64,000 nt of DNA from Polynucleobacter asymbioticus QLW-P1DMWA-1 (GCF_000016345.1 NC_009379.1:744001-808000); one strand, 5' to 3'; shown: positions 29,621 through 39,344, counted from the first letter of the stretch. A program made the numbers and translations. Notes: generated by a model from the sequence alone, not told the origin.

Positions 29621-30418
29621 ATGTCAAAAATAACTGCACTCTTTAAAGAGCTCAAAGCAAGCGGAAAGAAGGGATTGATTCCCTTCATTACTGCCGGTGA
29701 TCCTGATCCCAAATTAACCGTGGAATTAATGCATGCACTCGTGCGTGGTGGCTCTAGCGTAATTGAATTGGGCGTGCCATTCTCTGATCCGATGGCTGAT
29801 GGTCCCGTGATACAGAGATCTTCTGAGCGTGCTTTGACACAGGGAGTTACTTTACATAGCTGCCTAGACATGGTGAAAGAGTTTCGCAAAAAAGATGCAA
29901 CGACTCCAGTCGTTTTAATGGGATATGCAAATCCTGTTGAGCAAATGGGTGCAGAGAGATTTGCAACCGAAGCAAAAGCAGCTGGGGTAGATGGAGTCCT
30001 GATTGTTGACTATCCGCCTGAGGAATGCGTTGATTTTGCGGCACGCATGCGTGTTGCAGGAATTGACCCGATTTTCTTATTAGCGCCAACTTCATCCCAT
30101 GAGCGCATTAAAGAGGCTGCCAAAATAGCTTCTGGTTATATCTATTACGTTTCCATGCGTGGTGTAACAGGCGCTTCCCATCTCAATACCCAGGATGTAG
30201 CCAGCATCATCCCTAAAATTCGGGAAGAAACCGATATTCCTATCGCCGTAGGCTTTGGAATTAACGATGCAGCAAGTGCCAAGGCTGTTTCAGTCAGCGC
30301 TGACGCAGTGGTCATAGGGAGCCGGATTATTCGCCTTTTGGAGGATGCACCCCCTGGGCAGGCAGTACAATCATTGGAAACCTTCATTCGTGAGATTCGC
30401 GACGCATTGGATAGTTAA
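29621..30418 (+). CDS. trpA: Tryptophan synthase, alpha chain
   Basis: Cleaves indole-glycerol phosphate to indole and glyceraldehyde-3-phosphate. The 265-residue barrel has [12 protein letters not shown], the catalytic glutamate in [17 protein letters not shown], and [14 protein letters not shown] with the catalytic aspartate. [13 protein letters not shown] and the [15 protein letters not shown] block close the phosphate site. It is followed six bases later by accD, an order common in Proteobacteria. Confidence 0.98.
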   Translation: MSKITALFKELKASGKKGLIPFITAGDPDPKLTVELMHALVRGGSSVIELGVPFSDPMADGPVIQRSSERALTQGVTLHSCLDMVKEFRKKDATTPVVLMGYANPVEQMGAERFATEAKAAGVDGVLIVDYPPEECVDFAARMRVAGIDPIFLLAPTSSHERIKEAAKIASGYIYYVSMRGVTGASHLNTQDVASIIPKIREETDIPIAVGFGINDAASAKAVSVSADAVVIGSRIIRLLEDAPPGQAVQSLETFIREIRDALDS

Positions 30419-30424
30419 AAACTA

Positions 30425-31312
30425 ATGAGCTGGATAGATAAATTACTCCCACCCCAAATTCAACATACTGATCCTGCTAATCGCAAATCAGTACCTGAAG
30501 GATTGTGGGTTAAGTGCCCAAGTTGTGAAACAGTGCTCTATAGCACCGATATCGAAGCGAATTTATCAGTTTGTCCAAAATGCAGTCACCATATGCGCAT
30601 TGGCGCACGCTTGCGTTTAGACAGTTTGTTGGATGAAAAAGGCCGTTATGAAATCGGCGCAGATATCTATCCAATTGACCCATTGAAATTTAAGGATTCC
30701 AAGAAGTATCCTGATCGTATTAAGGAGGCTAATGATGCCTCTGGCGAATCTGAAGCCTTGATTGTGATGGGCGGCAAGATTGAAACGATTCCCGTTGTAG
30801 CAGCCTGTTTTGAATTCCAATACATGGGTGGCTCAATGGGCTCAGTAGTGGGCGAACGTTTTGCTCGTGGCGTACAAGAAGCAATTAGTAAGAAATGTGC
30901 ATTTATCTGCGTGACTGCTACTGGCGGTGCGCGCATGCAAGAGAGTTTGCTGTCACTCTTTCAGATGGCTAAAACAAACTCGATGTTGACCTTGTTGTCT
31001 AAAAAAGGTTTGCCTTACATCAGCGTTCTTACAGACCCAACAATGGGCGGCATCTCTGCTAGTTTTGCCTTCATGGGTGATGTGGTGATGGCTGAACCAA
31101 AAGCATTGATTGGTTTTGCTGGGCCACGTGTGATCGAGCAAACCGTTCGTGAGAAATTGCCAGAAGGTTTTCAGCGCTCAGAATTCTTAATGCAAAAGGG
31201 TGGCATTGACATGATTGTCGATCGTCGCCAAATGCGTGGTGAGATTGCGCATTTACTTGCTCTGCTGCAAAAACTTCCTGAGCCTGCGATTGCGGGTAGC
31301 GCAGCCGTTTAA
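30425..31312 (+). CDS. accD: Acetyl-CoA carboxylase, carboxyltransferase subunit beta
   Basis: Transfers carboxyl from biotin to acetyl-CoA, with AccA (not in the window). The 295-residue protein has an N-terminal zinc ribbon ([11 protein letters not shown] and [11 protein letters not shown]) and a crotonase-like body with [15 protein letters not shown] and [30 protein letters not shown]. The C-terminus is short and hydrophobic. folC begins just after it, overlapping or within six bases. Confidence 0.98.
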   Translation: MSWIDKLLPPQIQHTDPANRKSVPEGLWVKCPSCETVLYSTDIEANLSVCPKCSHHMRIGARLRLDSLLDEKGRYEIGADIYPIDPLKFKDSKKYPDRIKEANDASGESEALIVMGGKIETIPVVAACFEFQYMGGSMGSVVGERFARGVQEAISKKCAFICVTATGGARMQESLLSLFQMAKTNSMLTLLSKKGLPYISVLTDPTMGGISASFAFMGDVVMAEPKALIGFAGPRVIEQTVREKLPEGFQRSEFLMQKGGIDMIVDRRQMRGEIAHLLALLQKLPEPAIAGSAAV

Positions 31313-31316
31313 GCGC

Positions 31317-32642
31317 TTGAGTACAGCACACCAAACCCCTATTTTATTTTCCAGCCTCGAGGCTTGGCTTAGTCACCTCGAAACTGCGCATCCTGTTGGC
31401 ATTGATATGGGTCTTGATCGTATCAATCGCGTGAAGGCTGCTTTAGATCTCCATTTCGACTGTCCCGTAATCACAGTAGCTGGTACCAATGGCAAAGGTT
31501 CTACCTGCGCTTATTTGGAAAGTATTTTGTTGTCTTCTGGATATCGAGTTGGTTGTCATATGTCACCCCATTTGATGACTTTTAATGAACGTGCTCGTAT
31601 TAATGGCGAAGAGGTAAAAGATAATCTCCTTTTGGAGCACTTTGCCGCTGTTGAAAATGCCCGCGTCAGTTTGGTTGATGCTCCAACGCTTACCTATTTT
31701 GAGTTCACCACTTTAGCCATCATGCATTTGTTTGCTAAATCCAATCTGGATGCGGTGGTATTGGAAGTAGGTATGGGTGGTCGATTGGATGCCGTCAATA
31801 TTGTGGATGCTGACTGCGCTATTGTGACGAGCATTGATATTGATCATGCTGATTTTTTAGGCGGCACACGTGAAGCTATTGGTTTAGAAAAAGCGGGCAT
31901 ATTTCGGCCAGGGCATATCGCGGTCTGTGGCGATCCTGTTCCACCGCAATCCTTGATTGATTACGCTGAAAAGTTGGGATGTGACCTTTGGTTGCAGGGG
32001 CGCGATTACAACTTTCAGGGCGACAAACAGCAATGGGGATGGGCAGGGCGTAAAAAGCGCTTTAGCGGCCTCGGTTATCCCGCATTACGGGGCGCCAATC
32101 AAATTCTGAATGCCTCAGCAGTGATTGCTGCCTTAATGGCCTTGCATCAACGCCTGCCAGTAGGCGCCCAAGATATTCGTAATGGCTTTGCCTTAGTTGA
32201 ACTGCCGGGGCGCTTTCAGGTGCTTCCTGGTCAGCCAACGGTGGTTTTGGACGTTGCCCATAACCCGCACGCAGCGGCTACTTTGGGGCAAGGTTTGGAC
32301 AAAATGGGCTATCACCCCTATACCTATGCCATTTTTGGGGCCATGGCTGATAAAGACATTGAAGGGGTGATAAAGCCCCTGCTCAATATTGTGGATTTCT
32401 GGTTCTGTACTGACCTCCCAACCCCTCGCGCTGCCAGCGCCATGGCTTTGGCAAAGAAGCTTGAGTTGATGGGCGTAAAGCCTAAAAATGGCGCTGATGG
32501 AGGTATTGAGTGCTTTGCTGACCCTGCTTCTGCGTATCAAAAAGCGCTATCCGTCGCAGGTGAGGGTGATAGAATTGTGACCTTCGGATCCTTCTATACC
32601 GTTGCCGGTGTAATGGCTTATCGAAACAACCAGGCGCATTGA
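31317..32642 (+). CDS. folC: Bifunctional dihydrofolate synthase / folylpolyglutamate synthase
   Basis: Adds glutamate to dihydropteroate and then to folates. The 441-residue protein has the Walker-like ATP loop TVAGTNGKGSTCAYLES, the LEVGMGGRLDAVN segment, TSIDIDHADFLGGTREAIG, and DVAHNPHAAATLG with the Mur-ligase-type catalytic surroundings. An open frame extends upstream into accD, but TTG 31317, four bases after the accD stop, gives the normal N-terminus (STAHQTPILFSSLEAWLSHL). No strong Shine-Dalgarno supports this start, so the exact first codon is uncertain. Confidence 0.92.
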   Translation: MSTAHQTPILFSSLEAWLSHLETAHPVGIDMGLDRINRVKAALDLHFDCPVITVAGTNGKGSTCAYLESILLSSGYRVGCHMSPHLMTFNERARINGEEVKDNLLLEHFAAVENARVSLVDAPTLTYFEFTTLAIMHLFAKSNLDAVVLEVGMGGRLDAVNIVDADCAIVTSIDIDHADFLGGTREAIGLEKAGIFRPGHIAVCGDPVPPQSLIDYAEKLGCDLWLQGRDYNFQGDKQQWGWAGRKKRFSGLGYPALRGANQILNASAVIAALMALHQRLPVGAQDIRNGFALVELPGRFQVLPGQPTVVLDVAHNPHAAATLGQGLDKMGYHPYTYAIFGAMADKDIEGVIKPLLNIVDFWFCTDLPTPRAASAMALAKKLELMGVKPKNGADGGIECFADPASAYQKALSVAGEGDRIVTFGSFYTVAGVMAYRNNQAH

Positions 32643-32645
32643 TCC

Positions 32646-33485
32646 ATGATTCGTTTACCGAGCTTTTTTAAGCGAAAAACACAGGCTGATGACCTTGAAT
32701 TGGGTTCAGTAAGGGATAGACGCACCGCTAAAAAAGTTAGCCCCAAACCTAGTCCACGCAGTTTTCAGCGTGCTGCAGAAGCGGAAGAGTTGGCTCTCAC
32801 AGAGGACCCAGAACAACAAAGAGCACGTCATCGTTTAATTGGCGCTGCCGTTTTAGTCTTGATTGCCGTAATTGGCCTCCCACGCATCTTAGATAGCAAA
32901 CCAAAACCGGTTACCAATGACATTGCCGTCAATATCGTTGCCAGTCTTCCGGTGCCAAGCGCCGATGTAAAACCAGAAGCAAGGCCTGAAGAAAAACCAA
33001 AAGCGGATGTTCCGATAGAGGCACCCAAAGCTGCAGTGTTGCCAACACCTGAAGTCAAGTCTGAGGCGAAGCCTGAAGTCAAGGCCGAAGTAAAAACAGA
33101 AACCAAAACAGAAGCTAAGCCTACTACGGCTCCGAGTAAAACTTCTGGGTTGGGGTTGGCTGCTGGTGAAGAAGTGGTTGCTTCTGCTGCCGTCAAACCT
33201 AAAGCGGATGACACAGCCCGTAAAACAAGCGTATCCACAGGCTCGGGAAAATTTGTGATTCAGATTGGAGCCTTCGCCTCTGAAGAGCGCGCCAAAGGTT
33301 GGGTTTCTAAGTTGAGGGACCAAAAAATTCCTAACTATGTATTAACCAAAACGGGAACTGACGGCACAAAACTATATGTCTTGCGTGCCGGTCCGTATAC
33401 CGATAAAGACGCTGCTGAAGTGGCTGAGAAAAAAATTAAGGCCATGGGTTTATCGCCCAGGCTCGTTGAGACTGGTAAGCAGTAA
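32646..33485 (+). CDS. SPOR-domain inner-membrane protein (DedD/FtsN-like)
   Basis: A 279-residue bitopic protein. Residues 1-58 are cytoplasmic and basic, a membrane helix lies near 60-78 (IGAAVLVLIAVIGLPRI), a long linker rich in Lys, Glu, Pro and Ala (repeats like KSEAKPEVKAEVKTETK) follows, and a SPOR domain closes the chain (about 200-278, GKFVIQIGAFASEERAKGW and RAGPYTDKDAAE). SPOR domains bind denuded peptidoglycan at the septum, so a division or wall role is expected. It overlaps the next gene by one base. The gene order folC-SPOR-cvpA-purF matches E. coli folC-dedD-cvpA-purF. Confidence 0.9.
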   Translation: MIRLPSFFKRKTQADDLELGSVRDRRTAKKVSPKPSPRSFQRAAEAEELALTEDPEQQRARHRLIGAAVLVLIAVIGLPRILDSKPKPVTNDIAVNIVASLPVPSADVKPEARPEEKPKADVPIEAPKAAVLPTPEVKSEAKPEVKAEVKTETKTEAKPTTAPSKTSGLGLAAGEEVVASAAVKPKADDTARKTSVSTGSGKFVIQIGAFASEERAKGWVSKLRDQKIPNYVLTKTGTDGTKLYVLRAGPYTDKDAAEVAEKKIKAMGLSPRLVETGKQ

Positions 33486-34051
33486 TGGAATACTTATCCA
33501 CCCTTAAGCTAACATCGGTGGATTACTTCACCCTAGTGGTCTTGTTGGTATCTTCCTTAGTGGGTATTTCGAGGGGCTTATTTAAAGAAGTATTAGCACT
33601 TGCCTCATGGTTTGTGGCTGCCTGGGTTGCTTATCACTACAGTAATTTTTTAGCTACCGAATGGCTCTCTACTTTTCATCTAGATGAATTGCTGACTCTT
33701 GGTCTGAGTTTTTTAATTTTATTTGTGTTGACACTTATCGTCTGCGGATTATTTGGTGGGTTGGTACAAAAAATAATTCTTTCAGTAGGCCTGAGTTTGA
33801 CGGATCGATTTCTTGGGCTTGTATTTGGTTTAGCTCGTGGTGGCTTGATCGTAGTGGTCTTAGCTACCTTAGCTGCCTTGACTCCTATTCCACAGAGCAT
33901 GGCCTGGAAGAACGCAATAACAAGACCAGCTATCGATATGGCTACCGGTTTAATTAAAGGTTGGCTGCCAGCTGACTGGGCTAAGCAATTGGGTGATCCA
34001 ATGCCCAAAGTAACACCTACCATTACTCCTAAAATAACAATAGGAATCTAG
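33485..34051 (+). CDS. cvpA: CvpA family inner-membrane protein
   Basis: A 188-residue protein with four hydrophobic segments (VVLLVSSLVGISRGLF, ASWFVAAWVAY, the LFVLTLIVCGLFGG stretch and GLIVVVLATLAAL). The SSLVGISRGLFKE loop is the family signature. CvpA is required for colicin V production and contributes to envelope homeostasis in E. coli; a mechanism is not settled. It is four bases before purF in the conserved cvpA-purF order. Confidence 0.92.
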   Translation: MEYLSTLKLTSVDYFTLVVLLVSSLVGISRGLFKEVLALASWFVAAWVAYHYSNFLATEWLSTFHLDELLTLGLSFLILFVLTLIVCGLFGGLVQKIILSVGLSLTDRFLGLVFGLARGGLIVVVLATLAALTPIPQSMAWKNAITRPAIDMATGLIKGWLPADWAKQLGDPMPKVTPTITPKITIGI

Positions 34052-34055
34052 AGAT

Positions 34056-35594
34056 ATGTGCGGCGTCGTCGGAACAGTTTCCCACTCACCAGTAAATCAA
34101 CTTCTCTATGACGCATTGTTGCTTTTGCAACATCGCGGACAAGATGCAGCCGGTATCGCAACGATGAACGGCAATTCGTTCACGATGCATAAAGCTAATG
34201 GCTTGGTACGAGATGTCTTTAGAACTCGCAATATGCGTAGCTTAGTTGGTAATGCCGGTATCGGACAGGTAAGGTACCCAACTGCCGGTTCTGCCAGTAG
34301 CGAAGAAGAGGCGCAGCCCTTTTATGTAAGCGCTCCTTATGGAATTATCTTGGCACATAACGGCAACCTCACCAACGCACCAAGCTTGCGTGTGGAGATG
34401 GCTTATCGTGATCGTCGCCATATCAATACCAGCTCAGATACTGAGGTACTCCTCAATGTATTGGCTGATGAACTTCAAAAAGAAACGAACAGCGCCGCTT
34501 TAGATGAGACGGCAATGTTTAATGCTGTTACGGGCGTAACAAGTAGGGTCAAAGGTTCTTATGCGGTGGTTTCTTTAATTGCTGGTTATGGTTTATTAGC
34601 CTTCCGCGATCCTTTTGGTATCCGTCCTTTATGCATTGGCCGCATTGATACGCCACAGGGCCCTGAGTGGATGGTGGCATCTGAATCAGTAGCTTTGGAA
34701 GGCTTAGGATTTACTTTTGTCCGTGATGTTCATCCAGGCGAAGCGATCTATGTCGACTTGGATGGTAATTTCTATTCACGTCAGTGTGTTCCGAATGCCG
34801 TTCTAACGCCTTGTATTTTTGAATATGTTTACATGGCTAGACCTGACTCCACAATTGATGGCGTTACGGTCTACAACGTGCGTATGCGTATGGGCGATTA
34901 CCTAGCTGAAAAGATCCGCAAAGAAACCAATGTTGATGAAATCGATGTAGTCATGCCGATTCCAGACTCTAGTCGTCCAGCTGCGATGCAAGTGGCTAAG
35001 AAATTAGGCATTGACTATCGTGAAGGCTTTTTTAAGAACCGTTATATCGGTAGAACCTTCATCATGCCGGGGCAGGCTGTGCGCAAGAAATCCGTGCGTC
35101 AAAAACTCAATGCTATGCGTATTGAATTCAAAGATAAAACGGTATTAATTGTTGATGACTCTATCGTGCGCGGTACTACCTCTTTTGAGATTGTACAAAT
35201 GGCTCGTGAGTCTGGTGCTAAGAAAGTCATCTTTGCTTCTGCAGCACCTCCTGTACGCTTCCCTAACGTCTATGGCATCGACATGCCTACGCGTAGTGAG
35301 TTAGTTGCTTATGGCCGCACTGATGCAGAAATTAATAAGATGATTGGCGCTGACCAACTGATTTATCAAAGTGTTGAGGATATGAAGCAAGCGGTTCGTG
35401 ACATTAATCCGAATATTCAGCAATTTGAAGCTTCTTGTTTTGATGGCAATTACATCACTGGGGATATTAACGACTCGTATTTGGATGCCCTCGAGGCGCA
35501 GCGCAATTCCACTGCGGCTAAAGCGGATCGTCAGCGTGATTCCAGCGACTTTGCCCGTTCCCAGCTTCATTTGCATTTGGCTACCGAAGACTAA
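34056..35594 (+). CDS. purF: Amidophosphoribosyltransferase
   Basis: First committed step of purine synthesis. The 512-residue protein begins Met-Cys-GVVGTVS, so the cysteine becomes the N-terminal nucleophile of the glutamine amidotransferase. LLLQHRGQDAAGIAT, SSDTEVLLNVLADEL, DPFGIRPLCIG and the phosphoribosyl loop VLIVDDSIVRGTTS are all present. The C-terminal extension RDSSDFARSQLHLHLATED is ordinary for betaproteobacteria. It is followed by a 60-base spacer with a stem-loop before metZ. Confidence 0.98.
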   Translation: MCGVVGTVSHSPVNQLLYDALLLLQHRGQDAAGIATMNGNSFTMHKANGLVRDVFRTRNMRSLVGNAGIGQVRYPTAGSASSEEEAQPFYVSAPYGIILAHNGNLTNAPSLRVEMAYRDRRHINTSSDTEVLLNVLADELQKETNSAALDETAMFNAVTGVTSRVKGSYAVVSLIAGYGLLAFRDPFGIRPLCIGRIDTPQGPEWMVASESVALEGLGFTFVRDVHPGEAIYVDLDGNFYSRQCVPNAVLTPCIFEYVYMARPDSTIDGVTVYNVRMRMGDYLAEKIRKETNVDEIDVVMPIPDSSRPAAMQVAKKLGIDYREGFFKNRYIGRTFIMPGQAVRKKSVRQKLNAMRIEFKDKTVLIVDDSIVRGTTSFEIVQMARESGAKKVIFASAAPPVRFPNVYGIDMPTRSELVAYGRTDAEINKMIGADQLIYQSVEDMKQAVRDINPNIQQFEASCFDGNYITGDINDSYLDALEAQRNSTAAKADRQRDSSDFARSQLHLHLATED

Positions 35595-35602
35595 AAAGCC
35601 AC

Positions 35603-35631
35603 AGGAAATTGCCTCAAGGGAGGCAATTCCT
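35603..35631 (+). promoter_or_regulatory. Stem-loop between purF and metZ
   Basis: AATTGCCTC (35607-35615) pairs with GAGGCAATT (35620-35628) around an AAGG loop, and the stem extends by three pairs across a single bulged A at 35606. No T-tract follows, so it is not a standard intrinsic terminator. It may act as an RNA processing or stability element for purF mRNA or shape the metZ leader. Confidence 0.5.
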
Positions 35632-35654
35632 CAATTCGGTGTCAAAATAGCAGG

Positions 35655-36863
35655 ATGAAGAGCAAAACCACCCGTAAAAAACCTGATTTTTCAAAACTGG
35701 CACTAGAGACTCTCGCAGTTCGTGCTGGTACTCGCCGTACCGCTGAATATCAAGAGCATTCAGAGGCCATGTTTCTTACCTCTAGCTTTTGTTTTGATAG
35801 CGCTGAATTAGCGGCTGATGGTTTTGCTCATGCAGACCAAGGTTTTATCTATTCCCGCTTTACCAATCCAACGGTCAGCATGTTTCAAGATCGCTTGGCT
35901 GCCTTGGAGGGTGGAGAAGCATGTATTGCGACCGCCTCCGGCATGTCTGCAATTTTAACGATGGCAATGGCCCACCTGCAGGCGGGTGATCATGTCGTTT
36001 GCTCTCGTTCTGTATTCGGTGCGACGATTCAATTGTTTACGAATATCTTGGGTCGCTTCGGTATCACTACAACCTATGCTGACTTGGCCGATACCAAGTC
36101 ATGGCAGGCTGCTGTTCAACCCAACACCAAATTATTCTATTTAGAAACGCCATCGAATCCGTTAACTGAAATTGCAGACATCAAAGCGATCTCTAAGATT
36201 GCCAAGAAAGCGGGCGCTTTATTTGCAGTTGATAACTGTTTTTGTACGCCCGCTTTACAGAAGCCACTGGCACTAGGTGCTGATGTTGTCATTCATTCAG
36301 CAACGAAGTACTTAGATGGTCAGGGCAGAATGGTTGGCGGCGCTATTGTTGGTAGCAACGACTTTGTCATGGGTAAAGTTTTCCCTTATGTTCGGACTGC
36401 TGGGCCAACATTGTCTGCATTTAATGCTTGGATATTTCTCAAGGGGTTAGAGACGCTTGAGCTGCGCATGAAGCAGCAAAGTGAAAATGCACTGGCATTA
36501 GCACAGTGGCTAGAAAAACAGCCTGGAGTAGAGCGCGTCTATCACCCAGGACTGAAATCTCACCCGCAGCATGCTTTGGCAATGCGTCAACAAAAAGCAG
36601 GCGGTGCGATTGTGTCTTTTGCATTAAAGGGTGGCAAGAAATCAGCCTTCAAGTTAATTAATCAAACCAAGTTGTGTTCAATTACGGCTAATTTAGGTGA
36701 TACACGTACAACGATTACGCATCCAGCTACAACTACCCATTGCCGCGTAAGCCCAGAAGCTCGTAAAGCCGCAGGGATTACCGATGGATTGGTGCGCATT
36801 GCGGTTGGCTTGGAAAACATTAATGACCTAAAGGGTGATCTCATTGGCGGACTCAAAAAATAA
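35655..36863 (+). CDS. metZ: O-succinylhomoserine sulfhydrylase
   Basis: Makes homocysteine from O-succinylhomoserine and sulfide, in methionine synthesis. The 402-residue PLP enzyme of the Cys/Met family has YSRFTNPTVSMFQDRLAALE, SGMSAILTMAMA, the PLP lysine in VIHSATKYLDGQGRMVGG and the family C-terminus NLGDTRTTITHPATTTH. The pattern matches MetZ rather than cystathionine gamma-synthase on the basis of the first block. Sulfide use makes it metabolically close to the downstream sulfur island, but this is not a direct link. Confidence 0.93.
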   Translation: MKSKTTRKKPDFSKLALETLAVRAGTRRTAEYQEHSEAMFLTSSFCFDSAELAADGFAHADQGFIYSRFTNPTVSMFQDRLAALEGGEACIATASGMSAILTMAMAHLQAGDHVVCSRSVFGATIQLFTNILGRFGITTTYADLADTKSWQAAVQPNTKLFYLETPSNPLTEIADIKAISKIAKKAGALFAVDNCFCTPALQKPLALGADVVIHSATKYLDGQGRMVGGAIVGSNDFVMGKVFPYVRTAGPTLSAFNAWIFLKGLETLELRMKQQSENALALAQWLEKQPGVERVYHPGLKSHPQHALAMRQQKAGGAIVSFALKGGKKSAFKLINQTKLCSITANLGDTRTTITHPATTTHCRVSPEARKAAGITDGLVRIAVGLENINDLKGDLIGGLKK

Positions 36864-36885
36864 CCAGGTGCACCTAGATAAATCC

Positions 36886-37509
36886 ATGGGTTTTGCAGAA
36901 GCTACTCAATTCTGGAATGAGCGCTTCGATAAAGAAGAGTTCATTTTTGGTAAAGAGCCGAATGAGTATCTAGTAGAAAAGGCCCATCAGCATTTAAAAC
37001 CCAATCAAAAAGTGCTTTGCATTGCTGATGGAGAAGGTCGTAATGGCGTTTGGCTTGCTAAGCAAGGCTTGCAAGTAGTTGGATTTGATGCTTCTGATAT
37101 TGCACTTACCAAAGCAAGGCAGTTCGCTAAAGAAAATAAAGTAGAAGTCGAATACTCCTTCTCCGATACCGATAGCTTTGCGTGGCATGCAAATACGTAC
37201 GATGCAGTCATCGGAATCTTTATTCAGTTTGCCGATGCAGCCATGCGCGCTAGAATTTTTCAGCAGGCATACAAAGCGACTAAGCCTGGTGGTCTCTTTA
37301 TATTGCAGGGTTACACACCCAAGCAACTAGAATACAAAACTGGTGGCCCATCCTTAATTGAACATCTCTATACAGAAGAACTTATTCGTGACCTAGCTAA
37401 AGAGTTTGAAATACTAGAGCTTGTCAGTTATGAAAAAGAATTATCTGAAGGCCCAAGACATACAGGTATGTCTGCTATCTTGGGTTTAGTCGCCCAAAAG
37501 CCTAATTAG
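36886..37509 (+). CDS. SAM-dependent methyltransferase (TehB/thiopurine methyltransferase-like)
   Basis: A 207-residue class I methyltransferase. It begins MGFAEATQFWNERFDKEEF and has motif I (VLCIADGEGRNGVWLAKQG), an acidic residue after strand 2 (GFDASDIA) and the YDAVIGIFIQF block. Similar proteins are annotated as TehB-like or thiopurine methyltransferases. The frame stays open upstream with GTG starts at 36835 and 36868, but ATG 36886 fits the expected N-terminus. The substrate is unknown. Its stop codon overlaps the end of convergent modC by eight bases. Confidence 0.85.
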   Translation: MGFAEATQFWNERFDKEEFIFGKEPNEYLVEKAHQHLKPNQKVLCIADGEGRNGVWLAKQGLQVVGFDASDIALTKARQFAKENKVEVEYSFSDTDSFAWHANTYDAVIGIFIQFADAAMRARIFQQAYKATKPGGLFILQGYTPKQLEYKTGGPSLIEHLYTEELIRDLAKEFEILELVSYEKELSEGPRHTGMSAILGLVAQKPN

Positions 37510-38620
37510 TAAAGCGCCTTGGGTCGTTGATGGGGCGCAATGGCATGATGTGTATTTGGCTGGCATCCATTTCTACGTAACTTCTACTGCCAAGCTCTAA
37601 AGATAGACGCTTTACCTCAGCAGCTGAGGCTTCCCAAATAATCGTATGAGATCCTTCGGTTGTTCGTAATTGAATCACGGCAATCTGGCCAAGAGCGCTT
37701 ATCTGGTCAACTATTACCTCAATTGATTGTGCCGTGACCTGTGCATGAAGGCTTAGGCCTTCGGCAGGAATCACCCAAGCAACGGGCGTATTGGGTGGGA
37801 TCTTGCCTTTATCGATGACATCAAAAACCTGAGTACTACCATTCCAGCTCAATTTGCCAGCGCTAAAGACGCCCTCAAACATATTGTTAATGCCAACTAA
37901 TTCGGCAACCCGCGAGTTTCTGGGTCTTTCAAAAAGAACTTGAGGTGGAGCAGTTTGCAGTCCAACACCCTGGTCAATGACAGTAATGCGATCGGCTAAT
38001 AAATCCGCCTCCCTTAAATCATGTGTCACTAAAAGGATAGGAATGTTCAAATCTTTTCGAAGATTGGCTAGTGTCTTATAGAGGCTCTGACGAGTAGGCG
38101 CATCAATGGCAGAGAAGGGCTCATCCAGCAATAATATTTTTGGGGATCTTGCTAATGCCCTGGCAAGTGCAACCCGTTGCTGCTGACCGCCAGAGAGTTG
38201 ATTGGGCATTCGGTTAGCTAGCTCACCAATTCCCATACGATCAAGCCATTGCTGCGCCAATACTCTTCGTTCGGCAAGGCTGTTGATGCTGTTGTAAAGG
38301 GGAATGCATACATTTTCAATGGCATTGAGATGGGGAAAAAGGGCGTATTGCTGAAATAAGAATCCGCATGAACGCTGGGCTGGACTAAGTGCGGTAGTCG
38401 TTCCATTGATTTCATTTGCCTCAAACCAAAGCTCACCATCACATTCAATTTTTCCTGAGGAAGCATTATTGAGTCCAGCAATTGTTCTTAATGCAGTTGT
38501 CTTGCCGCTTCCTGAGGGACCTACCAATGCATGGAGTTCTCCAGGAATGCACTCAAGCTTGAGTTGCAAAGGGTTAGGTGTCGTCTGCGATAGTTTAATT
38601 TTGAGCATTAGCTTCTCCAC
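37502..38620 (-). CDS. modC: Molybdate ABC transporter, ATP-binding protein
   Basis: Energises molybdate import. The 372-residue protein has Walker A ALVGPSGSGKTTALR, the ABC signature LSGGQQQRVALARALA, Walker B KILLLDEPFSAID, and a C-terminal TOBE/MOP-like domain (residues about 290-360, with QSIEVIVDQISALGQIAVIQL) that binds oxyanions in ModC. It follows modB with a 13-base overlap. The start could be ATG 38620 or 38608 (the MLKIKL start). Confidence 0.92.
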   Translation of the reverse strand: MEKLMLKIKLSQTTPNPLQLKLECIPGELHALVGPSGSGKTTALRTIAGLNNASSGKIECDGELWFEANEINGTTTALSPAQRSCGFLFQQYALFPHLNAIENVCIPLYNSINSLAERRVLAQQWLDRMGIGELANRMPNQLSGGQQQRVALARALARSPKILLLDEPFSAIDAPTRQSLYKTLANLRKDLNIPILLVTHDLREADLLADRITVIDQGVGLQTAPPQVLFERPRNSRVAELVGINNMFEGVFSAGKLSWNGSTQVFDVIDKGKIPPNTPVAWVIPAEGLSLHAQVTAQSIEVIVDQISALGQIAVIQLRTTEGSHTIIWEASAAEVKRLSLELGSRSYVEMDASQIHIMPLRPINDPRRFTN

Positions 38621-39270
38621 CCTTTACCGCGAGAGGGATTGCGCCCAAAGAGGCCATACGAAATAGCAATTGCTATAAGCGAGGTACCCAACAGAATTAA
38701 TGAGAGCGTACCAGCGCCTGCAGTATCAAAGCTTTGCACCTTGTCATAAATTGCAATAGATACCGTTTTAGTTTCTCCAGGAATTGCGCCACCAACCATC
38801 AGAATGACACCGAATTCTCCGAGAGTATGTGCAAACGTCAGTACCGCTGCACTAGTGATCCCTCGCCAAGCCAGGGGAAACTCAATCAAGCGAAAGACTT
38901 GCCAATTGGATAAACCGCTCACTTGAGCTGCTTCCCGAATCTCAGGGTTAATAGCTTCAAAGGCACGCTGGATTGGCTGAATGGCAAATGGCAAATTAAC
39001 AATCAGAGAGGCAATCAGTATTCCGGTAAACGAAAACACCAAAGGGATGCCAAATATAGTTTTCCCACCTAGGCCGACAAGAAGGTAATAACCTAAAACG
39101 GTAGGAGGGAGGACTAAAGGAAGTGCTAGGGTAGCCTCAATAAAAGGCTTAATAACTCCGGCATTAAGTAAGTAGCGAGCAGCCAATATACCAAAGGGCA
39201 ATAGCAGCACAAGGGTCCATATGGCAAGCTTTAGGGAGAGATAAATAGCATCTGAATCCATCACGTGCAA
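38608..39270 (-). CDS. modB: Molybdate ABC transporter, permease
   Basis: Membrane component of the molybdate importer, 220 residues and about five to six helices. The ABC-contact EAA-loop is REAAQVSGLSNWQVFRLIEFPLAW-like, seen as AAQVSGLSNWQVFRLIEFPL, and LTFAHTLGEFGVILMVGG precedes GETKTVSIAIYD, all ModB-like. Binding protein ModA is not found next to it, either upstream (a divergent unknown gene) or downstream. It would supply molybdate for SoxC and other molybdoenzymes. Confidence 0.9.
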   Translation of the reverse strand: MHVMDSDAIYLSLKLAIWTLVLLLPFGILAARYLLNAGVIKPFIEATLALPLVLPPTVLGYYLLVGLGGKTIFGIPLVFSFTGILIASLIVNLPFAIQPIQRAFEAINPEIREAAQVSGLSNWQVFRLIEFPLAWRGITSAAVLTFAHTLGEFGVILMVGGAIPGETKTVSIAIYDKVQSFDTAGAGTLSLILLGTSLIAIAISYGLFGRNPSRGKGWRS

Positions 39271-39344
39271 TTGTATTGCCTTTGCTAAGGAGTGGAGAGA
39301 TATTGCCCCAATGGAAGCCTTAAATAAGGTATAGAATCATTAAC

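Noticed and set aside
31215..31316. Upstream extension of folC overlapping accD
   Set aside because: The extra residues (with several Cys and Arg) are not FolC-like; the expected N-terminus begins near 31317.
32828..33323. Two minus-strand open frames opposite the SPOR protein
   Set aside because: They are low-complexity mirrors of the Lys/Glu/Pro/Ala linker.
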